From Nostoc sp. CHAB 5836 (GTDB lineage Bacteria; Cyanobacteriota; Cyanobacteriia; Cyanobacteriales; Nostocaceae), in assembly GCF_020829445.1 (NCBI RefSeq), contig NZ_JAIVFV010000045.1, forward strand, positions 1 through 43,859: 43,859 nucleotides of DNA, given 5' to 3'. Made by a program: the position numbers and the translations under genes. The notes beneath the pieces are model-generated. The model ran no database searches. It worked only from the letters and a program-made list of their open reading frames with translations, and had not been told where the DNA came from. This document shows positions 8,714-19,930 of the stretch, piece after piece (the first letter of the stretch is position 1; every line of letters starts with the position of its first letter).

Positions 8714-11700
8714 CTAATTAACCAAGGCGGCTAATTCTGCGTCTAGTAATGAAGCCAATTCGTCTTCCGAAAATTGTTCTAGCTCTACTGAAGCTTGAGA
8801 CAATTCTTTGGGATCTTTTTGTAACTCCTGTTGTGTCGATGGCTCTAGGGAAAGAATGTGGGTAGCCAGGTGATTAGCTAGAACCTCAATATTTGGATAG
8901 TTAAAAACTAGTGTTGAACTTAAGGATTGTCCCAAACTGACTTCAAGGCGATTCTTCAAGTCCACAGCCATTAAAGAATCCATGCCTAGTTCGAGAAAGC
9001 CCTGTTGTACGTCTGCCAGATGGGATGTCTCTAGTCCTAAAACCTCAGCAACTTGGCTTTGGAGATGAGCAATTAAGAAACTTTGACGTTTATTGGCTGG
9101 TAGGGCATCCAATTGCTCTAAAAACTGTGGGCGCGATGCTACCTGTTCTTGTGGCTGTGTGCCCATTTGTTTGAGCAGCGATCGCTCTCCCTTGACTTCA
9201 TAAACTGCTTTGAAGATATTCCAGTCAACCTTAGCCACTGTTGCTTGGACAATGTTTGTACCCAAAAGTTCTGCTAGGACTGCAATCCCTTCTTCTGGTT
9301 GCCAAGGTTCTAACCCCATCCGCTTCAATAAGGTTTGGGTTTCTTCCGAAGCCATCCCACCACCTGCCCAAGGGCCCCAATTTATACTTAAAGCTGGTAC
9401 TCCAAGGGCTTGGCGATAATGCGCAAGGGCGTCGAGAAAGTGATTGCCAGCAGCGTAATGTGCTTGTCCTCTAGAACCCCACACTGAAGCAATTGAGGAG
9501 AAGCAAACGAAGAAATCTAAATTCATCCCCAAACTAAGTTGATGTAAAAGCCACCCACCCGCTACTTTCGGTTGCAGAGTGGATTCAAGGGTCTTAAGGC
9601 TGATATCTTGTAAGGGTTTATACTCAGCTATTCCAGCAGCATGAACAATTCCTTTTAAAGGAATTTGACCATTGTGTAACTGTTCAAAGACCGCAGAGAT
9701 TTGAGCCTGGTTGCTAACATCAGCCTGAGCGACGACAACATTAGCACCCATATTTTCTAAGGCTTGAATAGCTTGCACCCGTTCCCAGATTTCGCTATTC
9801 TTTGGCAAGGTTGCCCACGCAGCGCGATCGGGAAGACCCCGCCTCCCTATTAGCACCAAGTTTCGCGCCCCTTGTTCTACCAGCCACTGGGCAACTTTCA
9901 GCCCTAAACTGCCCAAGCCGCCAGTAATTAGGTAAGTACCATCAGCTTGCAATTGCACAGGTTTAGATGGCGGTTTATTGCTTTGCACCAAACGAGCAAC
10001 ATAGCGTTTTTCGCCGCGTAAGGTGAGTTGATCTTCGCCATCAGGCTGCCAAATTTCTGTTAAGAGAGAAACAGCTTGCCGATCGCTAGAGATACTCGGA
10101 TCTAAATCTATCAACCCTCCCCAAACTTCAGAATGCTCCAGTGCGATCGCCCGGCCCATTCCCCACAAAGGTGCTTGAGCTACTGCTAGAGAAACAGGTT
10201 TTGTTTCCACTACTTGTGTGCCAGAAGTTATCAACCATATCCGAGTTAATGCGGACTTACTCTGTTTGACCAGTTCTTGAACAAGATGCAGCACACTGCC
10301 ACAGCCCAGTAGTTGCGCTTTCTCTAAAGAAGATGGTGTAATTTGGTCGTCCATTGCTGCATCTAAACTCCACAGATGCACTATTCCCCGACACAATAGA
10401 CCATTATTTCCGAGAGTTTCCTGCAATAGTCGTTGACAGTCTTGAGGATTTGCTGGGTTGATTTTCCGATGTCCGCCTTCTAAAATTTCATAGGCTTCGC
10501 CAGGATAAATCATGACATATTTTTCACCGCGCGATCGCAGCAGTTCTGCAAGGGCCTGTCCTACGCCAGCCCGATCTGCGAATATCAGCCATTTGCCCGG
10601 TTGCTTAACGGAAACAGGCGGTACACTCAAATGCTCTTGGGGTTGCCACTGCACCTCGTATAATGAATCACTCAGATAATCTGGAATCAAGTGCTGCTGG
10701 TCTTGTAAGAGCAACTGTTTAAGTAGCTCATATCTGTCTGGAGAAAGCTGGACAATACGTTGAGAAAGTTGAGCTAACTGCATACTTTCCAGGATGGATT
10801 GCACAAGTGATGCTGGCAGTTGTTCAACTATTTCTAACTTCCGAGCTAGTTGTTGGGTATCTCCAGATTGTAAAAGATTGTGAATCGGGTATTCAACATT
10901 TTTGTTTGATCCAATCTGTACTTCTGGCTGCTTGGGTACTTGGCTCTCAAACCAATAACGCTTTCTTTGGAAGGGATAGGTAGGCAAAGGCAAGCGATCG
11001 CGTTGATAATCGTGGTCAAAGCCAGACCAGTCCACTTTCACACCTTGGACATACAGCGACGCTAAACTCTCAAGCAACTGCTGCCAATCTTTTTGCCCAC
11101 GACGCAAGCTTGATAACCAAACCCCTGTTCCTTCTGGTAAACATTGCCGCCCCATACCGATCAGTATGGGACTTGGGCCGATTTCCACAAACAGTTCATA
11201 CCCTTGTGCAACAAGTGTTTGTATACCTGCGGCAAATCGCACCGTCTGCCGCACATGACGACACCAATAGCTAGCTTGACCTATTTCTGCTCCCTGTACA
11301 ATTTCTCCAGTCCCATTGGAAATCAAGTCTATCTGGGGAGTCGCATAAGTTACTGCTGCTGCTTTCTGCTCAAACTCCGCTAGCATCGGCTCCATCAGGG
11401 GAGAATGAAAGGCATGAGATACTGTTAAGGGACGAGTCACTATTCCTTCGGCTTCTAATTCCTTTAACACCGCCTGTAAAGCCACCCCTTCACCGGAAAT
11501 GACTATATTTTGTGGGCCATTAACCGCCGCGATCGCCACTTGCTGACTATAGGGAGCGATTGTTGCCCTTACCTGTTCTTGGGATGCAAATACCGCCGCC
11601 ATCTCACCCCCCGGTGGTAATGCTTGCATCAAACGGGAGCGATCGGCAATCAACTTCAACCCATCTTCTAAGCTGAACACTCCAGCTACACAAGCCGCGA

Positions 11701-13687
11701 CATATTCGCCGACACTGTGACCGATCACGGCATTGGGTTCAATTCCCCAAGAGCGCCATAATTCATATAGAGCATATTCCAAGGCAAATAAAGCTGGTTG
11801 GGTGTAAAGTGTTTGGTCGAGAGGGGAATTCTCACCTGTGGCGGGATAAATTACAGACAATAGGGGTTTTGGTAGATCAGGACGCAAGATCGCATCGCAG
11901 CGCTCTAGGGCTTGGCGGAAAGTCGGCTGGGTATCATAGAGTTGGCGTCCCATGCCTACATATTGCGAACCTTGTCCGGTGAACAAAAAGGCAATCTTAG
12001 GCCGACGACTGTCTTGAGGTTGCCCACTCAACACTCCCGATAGATGATTACCACTGCTGAAGGCTGCTAGCTGTTGGCATATCTGATCGGAATTTTCAGC
12101 TGTTACTGCTAGACGATTAGCAAATACAGAGCGACCTGTATTGGCACTAAAGCAGACATCAGCTAAGTTCAGATCGGGATCGGCTTTGAGTGCGGTGTAA
12201 AATTTACTGGCTAACTTTTGTAATCCGCCTTCCGTTTTTGCCGAGAGAGTTAGCAGGTGTAGGGGGCGTTCTACTTCCTTGGGCTTTTGCTGACGGGTTG
12301 GCGCTTCTTCAACCACCAAATGAGCATTAGTGCCACTAAAACCGAAGGAACTCAGACCCGCGATGCGCGATCCGTTGGGCGAAGACCAGGGAGTGAGTTC
12401 TGTAGAAATTTTGATTGGTAGTTCTGCCCACGGTATATAAGGATTAGGGTTATGTAAATGTAGATGAGGTGGTATTTCTTGATGTTGCAGAGCCAGCACT
12501 AACTTGATTAAACCCGCCACCCCAGCTGCTGCTTCCAAATGTCCGATGTTGGTTTTAGCTGAACCAACTATCAACGGCTGGTCTGGAGAGCGTCCCTGAC
12601 CTAATACTGCTGCTAAGGCTCGCAATTCGATGGGGTCTCCTAGAGATGTACCTGTGCCGTGGGCTTCGACGTAACTCACCTGATTGGGCGCTACCCCAGC
12701 GTTAGCTAGAGCTGTGCGGATTACTGCTTGCTGAGATGGGCCATTGGGAACCGTCAAACCGCCGCTACGACCGTCTTGGTTGACTGCTGATCCCCGAATT
12801 AGGGCTAAAATATTGTCACCATCAGCGATCGCATCACTGAGGCGTTTGAGGACTACAATCCCGCACCCTTCTCCCCGTGCATAGCCATCAGCCGCAGCAT
12901 CAAAGGTTTTACAGCGACCATCGGCAGCTAGCATCCTCGCTCGGCATTCATTAATAGTTACGACAGGTGTCAAAATCAAATTCACTCCCCCAGCTAGAGC
13001 TAAATTACACTCTTTTGTGCGTAAACTCTGGCAAGCTATATGGACTGTTACCAAGGACGAAGAGCAGGCTGTATCTATTGCCATGCTTGGCCCTTGTAGA
13101 CCTAGAGTGTAAGATAATCTACCAGAAGTAACGCTAAAAGCGCTACCTGTGGCAGTATGGGCATCGGCAAGACTGGGGTCATTGGCTGCTACCTGGAAAT
13201 AATCCAAATTCATAATGCCGACAAAAACCCCAGTTGGACTACCAACTAGCCCCTCCTGTGCCAGCCCAGCATTTTCTAGGGCTTCCCAACTCACTTCTAA
13301 GAGTAGCCGTTGCTGCGGATCCATATTCACAGCTTCCCGAGGCGCAATCCCAAAAAACTGTGGGTCAAACTGATCTACCTGGTCTAGAAATCCGGCATTG
13401 CGGACATACATTTTCCCTGTAGCATCAGGATTTGGGTCATAGTAAGCGTCAATATCCCAACGGTCTGCGGGTACTTCTTTAATGGTATCTATCCCATTAC
13501 GCAACATCTGCCAGTATGATTCTGGATCGTTGCTGCCTCCTGGAAATCGGCAACCTAAACCAATAATGGCTATTGGTTCTGTCTTGGCACGTTCGTTGGC
13601 TTCTAGTTTGGCTTGCATTTCTTGCAAGGCCAAAAGAGCGCGTTTTGTTGGGGATAGAGGTTGGGAGTTTTCTAAGTTGTTAGTCAT
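8714..13687 (-). CDS. Type I PKS, KS-AT-KR-ACP
   Basis: A 1657-residue one-module enzyme. Residues 1-37 form a helical docking segment like that of the next PKS. The KS (about 38-460) keeps [15 protein letters not shown] and NIGH. The AT (about 560-880) has GHSVGE near 656 and SHAFHS near 759, the form usual for malonyl-CoA. The KR structural half (about 985-1220) precedes the NADPH half ([12 protein letters not shown] near 1249, [16 protein letters not shown]). It lacks the LDD motif and has Trp eight residues before the catalytic Tyr, so it should be an A-type KR giving an L-hydroxyl. The ACP has GMDSL near 1571, then an acidic docking tail. There is no DH or ER. It probably leaves a beta-hydroxyl in the chain. 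Its KS-AT region is nearly identical over long stretches to that of the downstream PKS gene. Confidence 0.95.
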   Translation of the reverse strand: MTNNLENSQPLSPTKRALLALQEMQAKLEANERAKTEPIAIIGLGCRFPGGSNDPESYWQMLRNGIDTIKEVPADRWDIDAYYDPNPDATGKMYVRNAGFLDQVDQFDPQFFGIAPREAVNMDPQQRLLLEVSWEALENAGLAQEGLVGSPTGVFVGIMNLDYFQVAANDPSLADAHTATGSAFSVTSGRLSYTLGLQGPSMAIDTACSSSLVTVHIACQSLRTKECNLALAGGVNLILTPVVTINECRARMLAADGRCKTFDAAADGYARGEGCGIVVLKRLSDAIADGDNILALIRGSAVNQDGRSGGLTVPNGPSQQAVIRTALANAGVAPNQVSYVEAHGTGTSLGDPIELRALAAVLGQGRSPDQPLIVGSAKTNIGHLEAAAGVAGLIKLVLALQHQEIPPHLHLHNPNPYIPWAELPIKISTELTPWSSPNGSRIAGLSSFGFSGTNAHLVVEEAPTRQQKPKEVERPLHLLTLSAKTEGGLQKLASKFYTALKADPDLNLADVCFSANTGRSVFANRLAVTAENSDQICQQLAAFSSGNHLSGVLSGQPQDSRRPKIAFLFTGQGSQYVGMGRQLYDTQPTFRQALERCDAILRPDLPKPLLSVIYPATGENSPLDQTLYTQPALFALEYALYELWRSWGIEPNAVIGHSVGEYVAACVAGVFSLEDGLKLIADRSRLMQALPPGGEMAAVFASQEQVRATIAPYSQQVAIAAVNGPQNIVISGEGVALQAVLKELEAEGIVTRPLTVSHAFHSPLMEPMLAEFEQKAAAVTYATPQIDLISNGTGEIVQGAEIGQASYWCRHVRQTVRFAAGIQTLVAQGYELFVEIGPSPILIGMGRQCLPEGTGVWLSSLRRGQKDWQQLLESLASLYVQGVKVDWSGFDHDYQRDRLPLPTYPFQRKRYWFESQVPKQPEVQIGSNKNVEYPIHNLLQSGDTQQLARKLEIVEQLPASLVQSILESMQLAQLSQRIVQLSPDRYELLKQLLLQDQQHLIPDYLSDSLYEVQWQPQEHLSVPPVSVKQPGKWLIFADRAGVGQALAELLRSRGEKYVMIYPGEAYEILEGGHRKINPANPQDCQRLLQETLGNNGLLCRGIVHLWSLDAAMDDQITPSSLEKAQLLGCGSVLHLVQELVKQSKSALTRIWLITSGTQVVETKPVSLAVAQAPLWGMGRAIALEHSEVWGGLIDLDPSISSDRQAVSLLTEIWQPDGEDQLTLRGEKRYVARLVQSNKPPSKPVQLQADGTYLITGGLGSLGLKVAQWLVEQGARNLVLIGRRGLPDRAAWATLPKNSEIWERVQAIQALENMGANVVVAQADVSNQAQISAVFEQLHNGQIPLKGIVHAAGIAEYKPLQDISLKTLESTLQPKVAGGWLLHQLSLGMNLDFFVCFSSIASVWGSRGQAHYAAGNHFLDALAHYRQALGVPALSINWGPWAGGGMASEETQTLLKRMGLEPWQPEEGIAVLAELLGTNIVQATVAKVDWNIFKAVYEVKGERSLLKQMGTQPQEQVASRPQFLEQLDALPANKRQSFLIAHLQSQVAEVLGLETSHLADVQQGFLELGMDSLMAVDLKNRLEVSLGQSLSSTLVFNYPNIEVLANHLATHILSLEPSTQQELQKDPKELSQASVELEQFSEDELASLLDAELAALVN

Positions 13688-13689
13688 AT

Positions 13690-13799
13690 CAATACGTTTT
13701 TCTATATTAGGAGGTGAAAAATTGGCAAATTATTTTTAACGAACCACGGAGGCGCAGAGAACGCAGAGAGAAGGAAAAATGCTTGACTGAACTGTATTG
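13690..13799. repeat. Degenerate CAATAC-type element
   Basis: The right end CTTGACTGAACTGTATTG is a good copy of the family end. The left end is only CAATAC, two bases from the start codon of the PKS gene at 13687. The inside has the ACGAACCACGGAGGCGCAGAG motif in the orientation opposite to 3660 and 34290. I see no target duplication. The left border is uncertain. Confidence 0.5.
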
Positions 13800-13824
13800 C
13801 CTTATAGGTGAGCTTGTTGACTAA

Positions 13825-13918
13825 TAGACATCTGGTAGAAATTAAATATGCGTTACCCCGAACCCTTGTAGAGACGTAGCACTGCTACGTCTCTACATTC
13901 ATTTTCATCAGATGTCTA
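13825..13918. repeat. MITE-like element that ends the PKS gene (NVET element, copy 1)
   Basis: Inverted ends TAGACATCTG and CAGATGTCTA enclose a perfect 29-bp hairpin at 13868-13896 (14-bp arms starting GTAGAGACG). The end of the PKS reading frame (13885) lies inside it, so the last residues IRHLMKMNVET and the TAG stop are encoded by the element. Related copies are at 19657 (partial) and 39949. Confidence 0.8.
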
Positions 13919-16900
13919 ATGTTTTCTAATTCTCTGAGCAGTAATTCTTCTGCATCTTCTTCTGAAAGCTGTTTGAGTTCTGCCGAGGTGATAATCTGTT
14001 GATGATGATTGTTCTCGATCGCTGTGGGCAATTCTGTAGACTGTTTCACAAAAAACATCTCATTAGCCAGATACTTAGCAAGAGTATCGAGAGTTGGATA
14101 GTCAAAGATTAATGTTGAAGGCAGAGAGCGCCCTAGAGAAGTTTGCAGACGGTTTCGCAACTCGACGGAGGTTAGGGAGTCCATACCGATGTCGAAGAAA
14201 CCTTGATGTGGCTCTAAGGAATGGGACGAACCTCGACCCAAAACTTTCGCAACTTGGTCTTGGACGTGAGCAAGTAACATTTCGTGGCGATCGCGCACAG
14301 AAACTTTTTCTAATCGCTGGACAAACTCTAGCTGTTGTACCGATGGTGGTTCAGCTTTGGGTTGTGAGCCTAACTCGGTAAGCAACGCTGGGACGGTATC
14401 CGCAGAAAATTGCTGCATAAATTGCGACCACTCCACAGGTACTACCCCAACCTGGGCGGATGACTGTTGAAGTAATTGTCCCAATACTTGTAATCCTTGC
14501 TGTGGTGCAATGGTATCCATCCCCATTGCGGCCAAACGTTGTTGCTCTTGACTACCCAAGTTAGCGGCCATTCCCACTTTTGCCCAGGTACTCCAGTTGA
14601 TAGCTAACGCTGGTAATCCTTGAGCGTAGCGATAATGGGCAAGTGCATCTAAAAAAGCATTGGCGGCGGCATAGTTTCCTTGTCCTGGTGAGCCAAGCAA
14701 GGAGGCTACTGATGAAAACATTACAAAGAAGTCTAAAGGCAAGTTCTGCGTTAAAATGTGCAGATTCCAAGCTCCTTGGATTTTCGGAGCCATGACTTTC
14801 GTAAAGCGTTCCCAGTCTTGTTGGCCCAGCATTCCATCATCAAGAACACCCGCAGCATGGATGATGCCTCGCAATGGCGGCATTGATTCGGAAATTTTCG
14901 CCAAGATATTGCTAACATCTCTGTGTTGAGAAACATCTCCTTTAGCCACTAAAACTTTAGCACCAGAATGTTCTAGCTGGTTCACAGCTTTGCGGGTAGC
15001 ATCAGTAGCACCACTGCGCCCTATTAATACTAAGTGCCGCGCTCCTTGTTCTACCATCCACTCAGCAAGCTTCAGTCCTAAACCACCCAGACCACCAGTA
15101 ATTAGGTAAGTGCGATCGCTGTGCAAAGATAAAGGCGCTGCTGATTTACTACTACTTTGAACCAAGCGGGCGACATAACGTTGTCCCCTGCGGAAAGCTA
15201 AATGATCTTCTCTATCCGGCTGGGAAATTTCGGTAAATAGTGTGGCAGCTTCATCACCAGAGATGCCAGCCGCTAAATCTACCATTCCTCCCCAAATCTG
15301 CGGGTGTTCTAAGGCGATCGCTCTACCTAATCCCCACAAGGTTGAGTGTGCCACTGCCAAGGGAGTAGCTGACGATTCTACGGGTTGAGTATTTTGTGTC
15401 ACCAACCACAGCCGGGGAGAGACCGATTTTTCCACCTGGGTCAGCCCTTGCACCAAATGCAGTACACTTTGACAACCCAATGTCTGGGCATTTTTCAGAG
15501 AGTCTGCGGTGATCTCTTCTAAAGAAGGAGTATCCAATGCCCATAAGTGGACTACTCGACGCAACGGTGCTTCATATGTCTGTGAAATCTCGCGGAATAA
15601 CTGCTGAAAATCCTCTGCACAGGTAGGATTGATTGTGTAATCTCCCGCCTTCGATAACTCATATCGTTCACCGGGGAAGACCATAATGCAAGTTTCGCCC
15701 TGACTTTCCAAAAGTCTTGCTAGGGCTGCTGCTGCGCCTTCTTGGTCAGCGAAGAGTAACCAGCTACCTGGATGATTTGGCGCAGATTCAGCCAAATTGG
15801 ATTGACGCTCTCTAGGTTGCCACTCTACTTCATAAAGCCAATTATTTAGATTCTTTTGAGCAAATTGCCGCAGTACTTCACCTTTGGCACGCTTGACGTG
15901 CAAACCCTCAATTTCTGCTATTACTTGTCCAGCATCGTCAAAAAGCCGCAAATCGCCGATGCGGGTTTCTTGATTTGAGCTATCTTGGGGACGTATTTGA
16001 CCATGAATCCACAATTGACTTTCAAGGCGACGGTATACCCGCAGATTATCCAACCCGACTGGGAGATAAGTATCTCCTTCGGCAACATCAGCTAAGGTAG
16101 CAAATAAAAGCTGGAAACCAGAATCCACTATTACAGGGTGCAACTCAAATGCTGCCGCTTCTGAAACTAATCTTAATGGCAGCCGAATCCGCCCCAAAGC
16201 TTCTCCATCGCCTCGCCAAAGTTGCTCAATTCCTTGAAAACTCTCTCCATACTCCAATCCCCGATTTCGCAGATGTTGATAGTATGTTTTGGCTGATAAT
16301 TCTTCTTGAAAGCGTGCCTGGAAGTCTTTGAGAGAAACAATTTCCACTGATTTTGTCTCCCCTGTCTGAATTTTTCCAGTTGCGTGCTGGATCCAAGAGC
16401 TTGCATCATCTCCTTGGCTGAATATTTGAAAAGAAGCTTGCCCAACACCTTCAGGTGTCAGAATTAACTGGACAACCCGACTAGCATCTTCGGGGATAAT
16501 TAATGGTTCCTGAATCAATACCTGCTGAAGAGAAGATCCTGAGCCAAAAGCTACCTTCGCCGCAGCTAGAGCTATTTCTAAGTAAGCGGCTCCTGGCAAA
16601 ACCACTATGCCATAAACCTGATGACCAACTAGAAAGGGCTGTAAATTAATGCTCAATTCTGACTCGAATAAAGTCTCCTTGATGGCTGAACGTACCTTTT
16701 GACCTAATAGCGGATGCAGATTTGTCTTGCTATTTGTTAGCTTTGTTTGGGGTTTTGCTTCAAACCAATACCGCTCACGCTGCCAAGGGTAGGAAGGTAA
16801 GCTAACAACCTGACATTCAGATGGATATAGTTGCTTCCAGTCAACAGTAAATCCTAAAGTGTAAAGGTTGCCTAAAGAACTAAGTAGCGTTGCCCGTTCT

Positions 16901-19392
16901 GGCTGACCGCGCCGCAGAGAAGATAATACGGTTCCTTCTTGATCAAGATGAGTGAGGCACTGGGAAATATAACCCGAAAGGACTGGGTGGGGGCTAATTT
17001 CCAGGAAAATAGTTTGACCTGCACTTACCAGTTCCTCAATTGCTCGTGCAAAGCGAACGGGTTGCTGTAGGTTGCGTCCCCAGTAGGCGGCATCGAAATC
17101 TGCACCATTTCTAGATTGACCTGTGACGGTTGAGAAGATGGGAATCTTTGCGGCTTGTGGCTGGAGTTGATTTAGTGTTTCTACCAATTCCTCAGCAAAG
17201 GGTAACATTTGCGGGCTGTGAAAGGCATAATTCACAGGTAGCAACTTGCAGAAAACCGTAGGTTGTTCGCGTTGGAGTAACTCTAGAAATGATTCTATGG
17301 CAGCAGGTTCTCCCGAAACGACTGTGGAAGTGGGACTATTCATCGCAGCGATCGCTAATTGTCCCTCATATCCACGCAACCATCGTTCTGTTTCTGCTGC
17401 TGACAATTCCACTGCTGCCATTTTGCCATTGCCAGTAGCTTGTTGCATCAAGCGACCGCGATCGCAAATTAGCTGCACGGCATCTGCTAAACTCAAAACG
17501 CCAGCAATATGGGCTGCTGCGACTTCACCCAGACTATGACCCACTACTGCTTTTGGCTCAATACCCCAAGCACGCCACAGACGAACAAGCGCTACTTGCA
17601 GTGCAAAAATTGCTGGCTGGGCAATCTCTGTCTCTTGCAAACGAGACACAGAGATATCAGTTGTCAGTTCTGCTAATAAAGACCAATTAGTATGAGATTT
17701 GATTAAGGCATCACACTCTTCTATAGTGGCGCGAAAAACTGGTTCCTGTTCTAGTAACTCCCGTCCCATTGCCCACCATTGGGGCCCTTGACCGGAGAAC
17801 ACAAAAACTAGTTTCGGACGGCGATGCTTGCGATTAGAAGCTTGATTAGTCTCTAACTTGGGTTGTAAAAAATCTTGTAACTTTTCTTGGAGTTGTGTGA
17901 GAGAATCAGCCACCAAAGCCAGACGGTGTTCATAGTGAGTGCGTCGCACACTTGCTGTATAACAAATGTCTGCCAGTGAAACACCATTGGGTTCTTGAGT
18001 TTCCAGAAAATTCTGATACGCTTGTGCTAATGATTTGACACCTTCCTGGCTCTGGGCTGATAGGGGCAGTAAGTAAGATTGTTGTTGTTGCGAGATATCT
18101 GCGGATTGGGGAGCCTCCTCTAAGACAATATGAGCATTAGTTCCCGAAAACCCGAAAGAACTAATGCCAGCCTTGGCTGGACTAGACCCTTGAGGCCAAG
18201 GTGTTAAAGACTGCTGCACTCGGATGGGTAGAGTGTCAAAAGGAATATAGGGGTTAGGCTGGTTAAAATGCAGATTTTGTGGTATCTGTTGATGCTTAAG
18301 GGATAACGCAACTTTAATTAAACCAGCGATGCCAGAGGCTGCTTCTAAATGCCCAATGTTGCTTTTTACTGAACCGACGGCACAGTAATTTCCAGGAGGA
18401 CGGTCAGTAGCCAAAACACTTCCTAGGGCGATCGCCTCAATGGGATCTCCCAAAGGAGTGCCAGTACCGTGCAACTCAACATAGCTAATTTCGGCTGGTG
18501 TCACCCCAGCATTGTCCAATGCTTGACGAATCAGTGCTTCTTGAGCAGGGCCGAATGGCACGGTCAATCCCTTACTGCGTCCATCATGGTTAATGGCACT
18601 GCCGCGAATCAGGGCATATATCTGGTCATGATCTGCCAAAGCTTGCGATAAAGGTTTGAGGACAATGAAACCAGACCCTTCACTGCGAACATAGCCGTTA
18701 GCTTCGGCATCAAAAGTTTTGCAACGACCATCGAAAGACAAAGCCTTGAGGTTAGTTAGACCAATGTGTCCAGTCGGTGAAACAATAATATTCACACCGC
18801 CAGCCAAAGCCGTGCTAGCTTCTTTGTTCCATAAACTTTGGCAGGCCAGGTGAACTGCAACCAGTGACGAGGAACAAGCCGTATCAATTGCCATGCTTGG
18901 GCCGCGAAAGTTAAATACATAGGAAAGACGACCAGCCGCAAGGCTCAACACATTACCAGTCAAATCGTAGCCTTGGATCTGTTGGGAATAACCCTCTCCC
19001 TGAATCAAGCTGTAATCGTTTGTGGAAATACCCACAAACACCCCAGTGCGTGAGCCGGATAGCTGTTCTCGCACCTGTCCAGCATCTTCCAATGCTTCCC
19101 AAGCTACCTCTAATAAGAGTCGTTGCTGGGGATCCATAGACATGGCTTCTCTGGGTGAAATTCCGAAAAAGTGGGGGTCAAATTGGTCTACTTGCTGCAA
19201 AAAGCCGCCGCAGCGTGAGTTCGTTTTGCCAGGAATTTCCGGGTTTGGGTCATAGTATTTATCCAGATCCCAGCGATTTTTAGGGATCTCTGTAATGGCA
19301 TCAACTCCGTTACACAAAAGCTGCCAAAAAGCCTTTGGATCTTTTGCGCCAGGAAATCGGCAGCCAATACCAATAATTGCGATCGGTTCCAT
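13885..19392 (-). CDS. Type I PKS, KS-AT-DH-KR-ACP
   Basis: A 1835-residue module. The KS begins almost at residue 1 (MEPIAIIG) without the N-terminal docking helix of the other two PKSs. The start is supported by CCAGGAAG about ten bases upstream. The KS has [15 protein letters not shown] and NIGH. The AT (about 520-840) has GHSLGE near 619 and an AFHS block, suggesting malonyl-CoA. The DH (about 890-1170) has HQVYGIVVLP near 923 and HPVIVDSGFQ. The KR (TYLITGG near 1427) has LDD before the catalytic SS and NYAAAN motifs, so it is B-type, as expected before dehydration. The ACP has GMDSL near 1735. There is no ER, so it should make an enoyl product unless PfaD acts in trans. Lack of an N-terminal docking helix fits receiving the chain from a free ACP (inference). 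The C-terminus comes from a repeat element. Confidence 0.95.
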   Translation of the reverse strand: MEPIAIIGIGCRFPGAKDPKAFWQLLCNGVDAITEIPKNRWDLDKYYDPNPEIPGKTNSRCGGFLQQVDQFDPHFFGISPREAMSMDPQQRLLLEVAWEALEDAGQVREQLSGSRTGVFVGISTNDYSLIQGEGYSQQIQGYDLTGNVLSLAAGRLSYVFNFRGPSMAIDTACSSSLVAVHLACQSLWNKEASTALAGGVNIIVSPTGHIGLTNLKALSFDGRCKTFDAEANGYVRSEGSGFIVLKPLSQALADHDQIYALIRGSAINHDGRSKGLTVPFGPAQEALIRQALDNAGVTPAEISYVELHGTGTPLGDPIEAIALGSVLATDRPPGNYCAVGSVKSNIGHLEAASGIAGLIKVALSLKHQQIPQNLHFNQPNPYIPFDTLPIRVQQSLTPWPQGSSPAKAGISSFGFSGTNAHIVLEEAPQSADISQQQQSYLLPLSAQSQEGVKSLAQAYQNFLETQEPNGVSLADICYTASVRRTHYEHRLALVADSLTQLQEKLQDFLQPKLETNQASNRKHRRPKLVFVFSGQGPQWWAMGRELLEQEPVFRATIEECDALIKSHTNWSLLAELTTDISVSRLQETEIAQPAIFALQVALVRLWRAWGIEPKAVVGHSLGEVAAAHIAGVLSLADAVQLICDRGRLMQQATGNGKMAAVELSAAETERWLRGYEGQLAIAAMNSPTSTVVSGEPAAIESFLELLQREQPTVFCKLLPVNYAFHSPQMLPFAEELVETLNQLQPQAAKIPIFSTVTGQSRNGADFDAAYWGRNLQQPVRFARAIEELVSAGQTIFLEISPHPVLSGYISQCLTHLDQEGTVLSSLRRGQPERATLLSSLGNLYTLGFTVDWKQLYPSECQVVSLPSYPWQRERYWFEAKPQTKLTNSKTNLHPLLGQKVRSAIKETLFESELSINLQPFLVGHQVYGIVVLPGAAYLEIALAAAKVAFGSGSSLQQVLIQEPLIIPEDASRVVQLILTPEGVGQASFQIFSQGDDASSWIQHATGKIQTGETKSVEIVSLKDFQARFQEELSAKTYYQHLRNRGLEYGESFQGIEQLWRGDGEALGRIRLPLRLVSEAAAFELHPVIVDSGFQLLFATLADVAEGDTYLPVGLDNLRVYRRLESQLWIHGQIRPQDSSNQETRIGDLRLFDDAGQVIAEIEGLHVKRAKGEVLRQFAQKNLNNWLYEVEWQPRERQSNLAESAPNHPGSWLLFADQEGAAAALARLLESQGETCIMVFPGERYELSKAGDYTINPTCAEDFQQLFREISQTYEAPLRRVVHLWALDTPSLEEITADSLKNAQTLGCQSVLHLVQGLTQVEKSVSPRLWLVTQNTQPVESSATPLAVAHSTLWGLGRAIALEHPQIWGGMVDLAAGISGDEAATLFTEISQPDREDHLAFRRGQRYVARLVQSSSKSAAPLSLHSDRTYLITGGLGGLGLKLAEWMVEQGARHLVLIGRSGATDATRKAVNQLEHSGAKVLVAKGDVSQHRDVSNILAKISESMPPLRGIIHAAGVLDDGMLGQQDWERFTKVMAPKIQGAWNLHILTQNLPLDFFVMFSSVASLLGSPGQGNYAAANAFLDALAHYRYAQGLPALAINWSTWAKVGMAANLGSQEQQRLAAMGMDTIAPQQGLQVLGQLLQQSSAQVGVVPVEWSQFMQQFSADTVPALLTELGSQPKAEPPSVQQLEFVQRLEKVSVRDRHEMLLAHVQDQVAKVLGRGSSHSLEPHQGFFDIGMDSLTSVELRNRLQTSLGRSLPSTLIFDYPTLDTLAKYLANEMFFVKQSTELPTAIENNHHQQIITSAELKQLSEEDAEELLLRELENIRHLMKMNVET

Positions 19393-19447
19393 TTTACTAT
19401 CTTCCTGGGTTGCACTACGTTTATAAAAATGAAATTACTTTGAAACA

Positions 19448-19586
19448 CTAAGTACAATATTTCATAAATTCGTAGCGAATTCTCTTTGCGTTCCTTTGCG
19501 CCCCTACCCTGCGGGAAGGCGAGGCGCCTATGCGTTTAAATTTCAACCCTCAATTCGCCACGATTTTATGCTGCATCTGTACTAAG
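19448..19586. repeat. CTWAGTACA-ended MITE-like element, copy 1
   Basis: The ends CTAAGTACA and TGTACTAAG are inverted with one mismatch. The interior (TTTCATAAATTCGTAGCG, then CTACCCTGCGGGAAGGCGAG, then TTCGCCACGATTTTATG) is nearly the same as at 28571-28743, except that the second copy has the CCTGCGGGAAGG block twice. It is non-coding and sits upstream of the PKS gene that starts at 19392. Confidence 0.8.
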
Positions 19587-19746
19587 TAAGTTGGCGCGAA
19601 AAAATCAAAGTATGTTACGAAACGCAAATAGGCTTAAAATCTTTACTAATGAGCAATAGACATAGGAGTGAAATTAAATATGCGTTACCCATAACCCTTG
19701 TCTTGACGTCGCACTGCTACGTCTCTTTAATTGCGCCCACCTACTT
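19584..19746. repeat. AAGTARGT-ended element, with a partial NVET element inside
   Basis: The ends AAGTAAGTTGGCGCG and GCGCCCACCTACTT form an imperfect inverted pair. The left half (AAAAAATCAAAGTATG to GGCTTAAAATC) matches 22210-22412, where an extra element interrupts it. At 19657-19728 a partial copy of the TAGACAT/GTCTC (NVET) element replaces the middle. This stretch therefore records at least two insertion or recombination events. Confidence 0.65.
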
Positions 19747-19772
19747 AGTAGCTGATAAAATATGATCAGTTT

Positions 19773-19825
19773 GTAGTAAGCACTTCAGTGCTTAAAAACC
19801 CAGGACTAAAGTCCTGACTACGAAC
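19773..19825. repeat. GTAGTAAG...CTACGAAC double-hairpin repeat
   Basis: It contains AAGCACTTCAGTGCTT and AGGACTAAAGTCCT palindromes, as in the repeats at 8587, 33683 and 42822. It lies upstream of the PKS gene and downstream of the free ACP gene. No coding content. The rest of 19826-19930 holds an isolated CTTAACCCAAGTGTATTG end of the CAATAC family. Confidence 0.65.
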
Positions 19826-19930
19826 TTCTTTACACCTGAGAATTAATGGGAATGCTTAACCCAAGTGTATTGCGTTTTAACGGACTATAACCTTTTCTCA
19901 GTAGTCTTTAGACTACTTTCGCTATTAGAC

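Noticed and set aside
13868-13896. Perfect hairpin as a rho-independent terminator
   Set aside because: The arms are long and strong, but no T tract follows on either strand, and the same hairpin is part of a dispersed element. It may affect transcription but I cannot call it a terminator.
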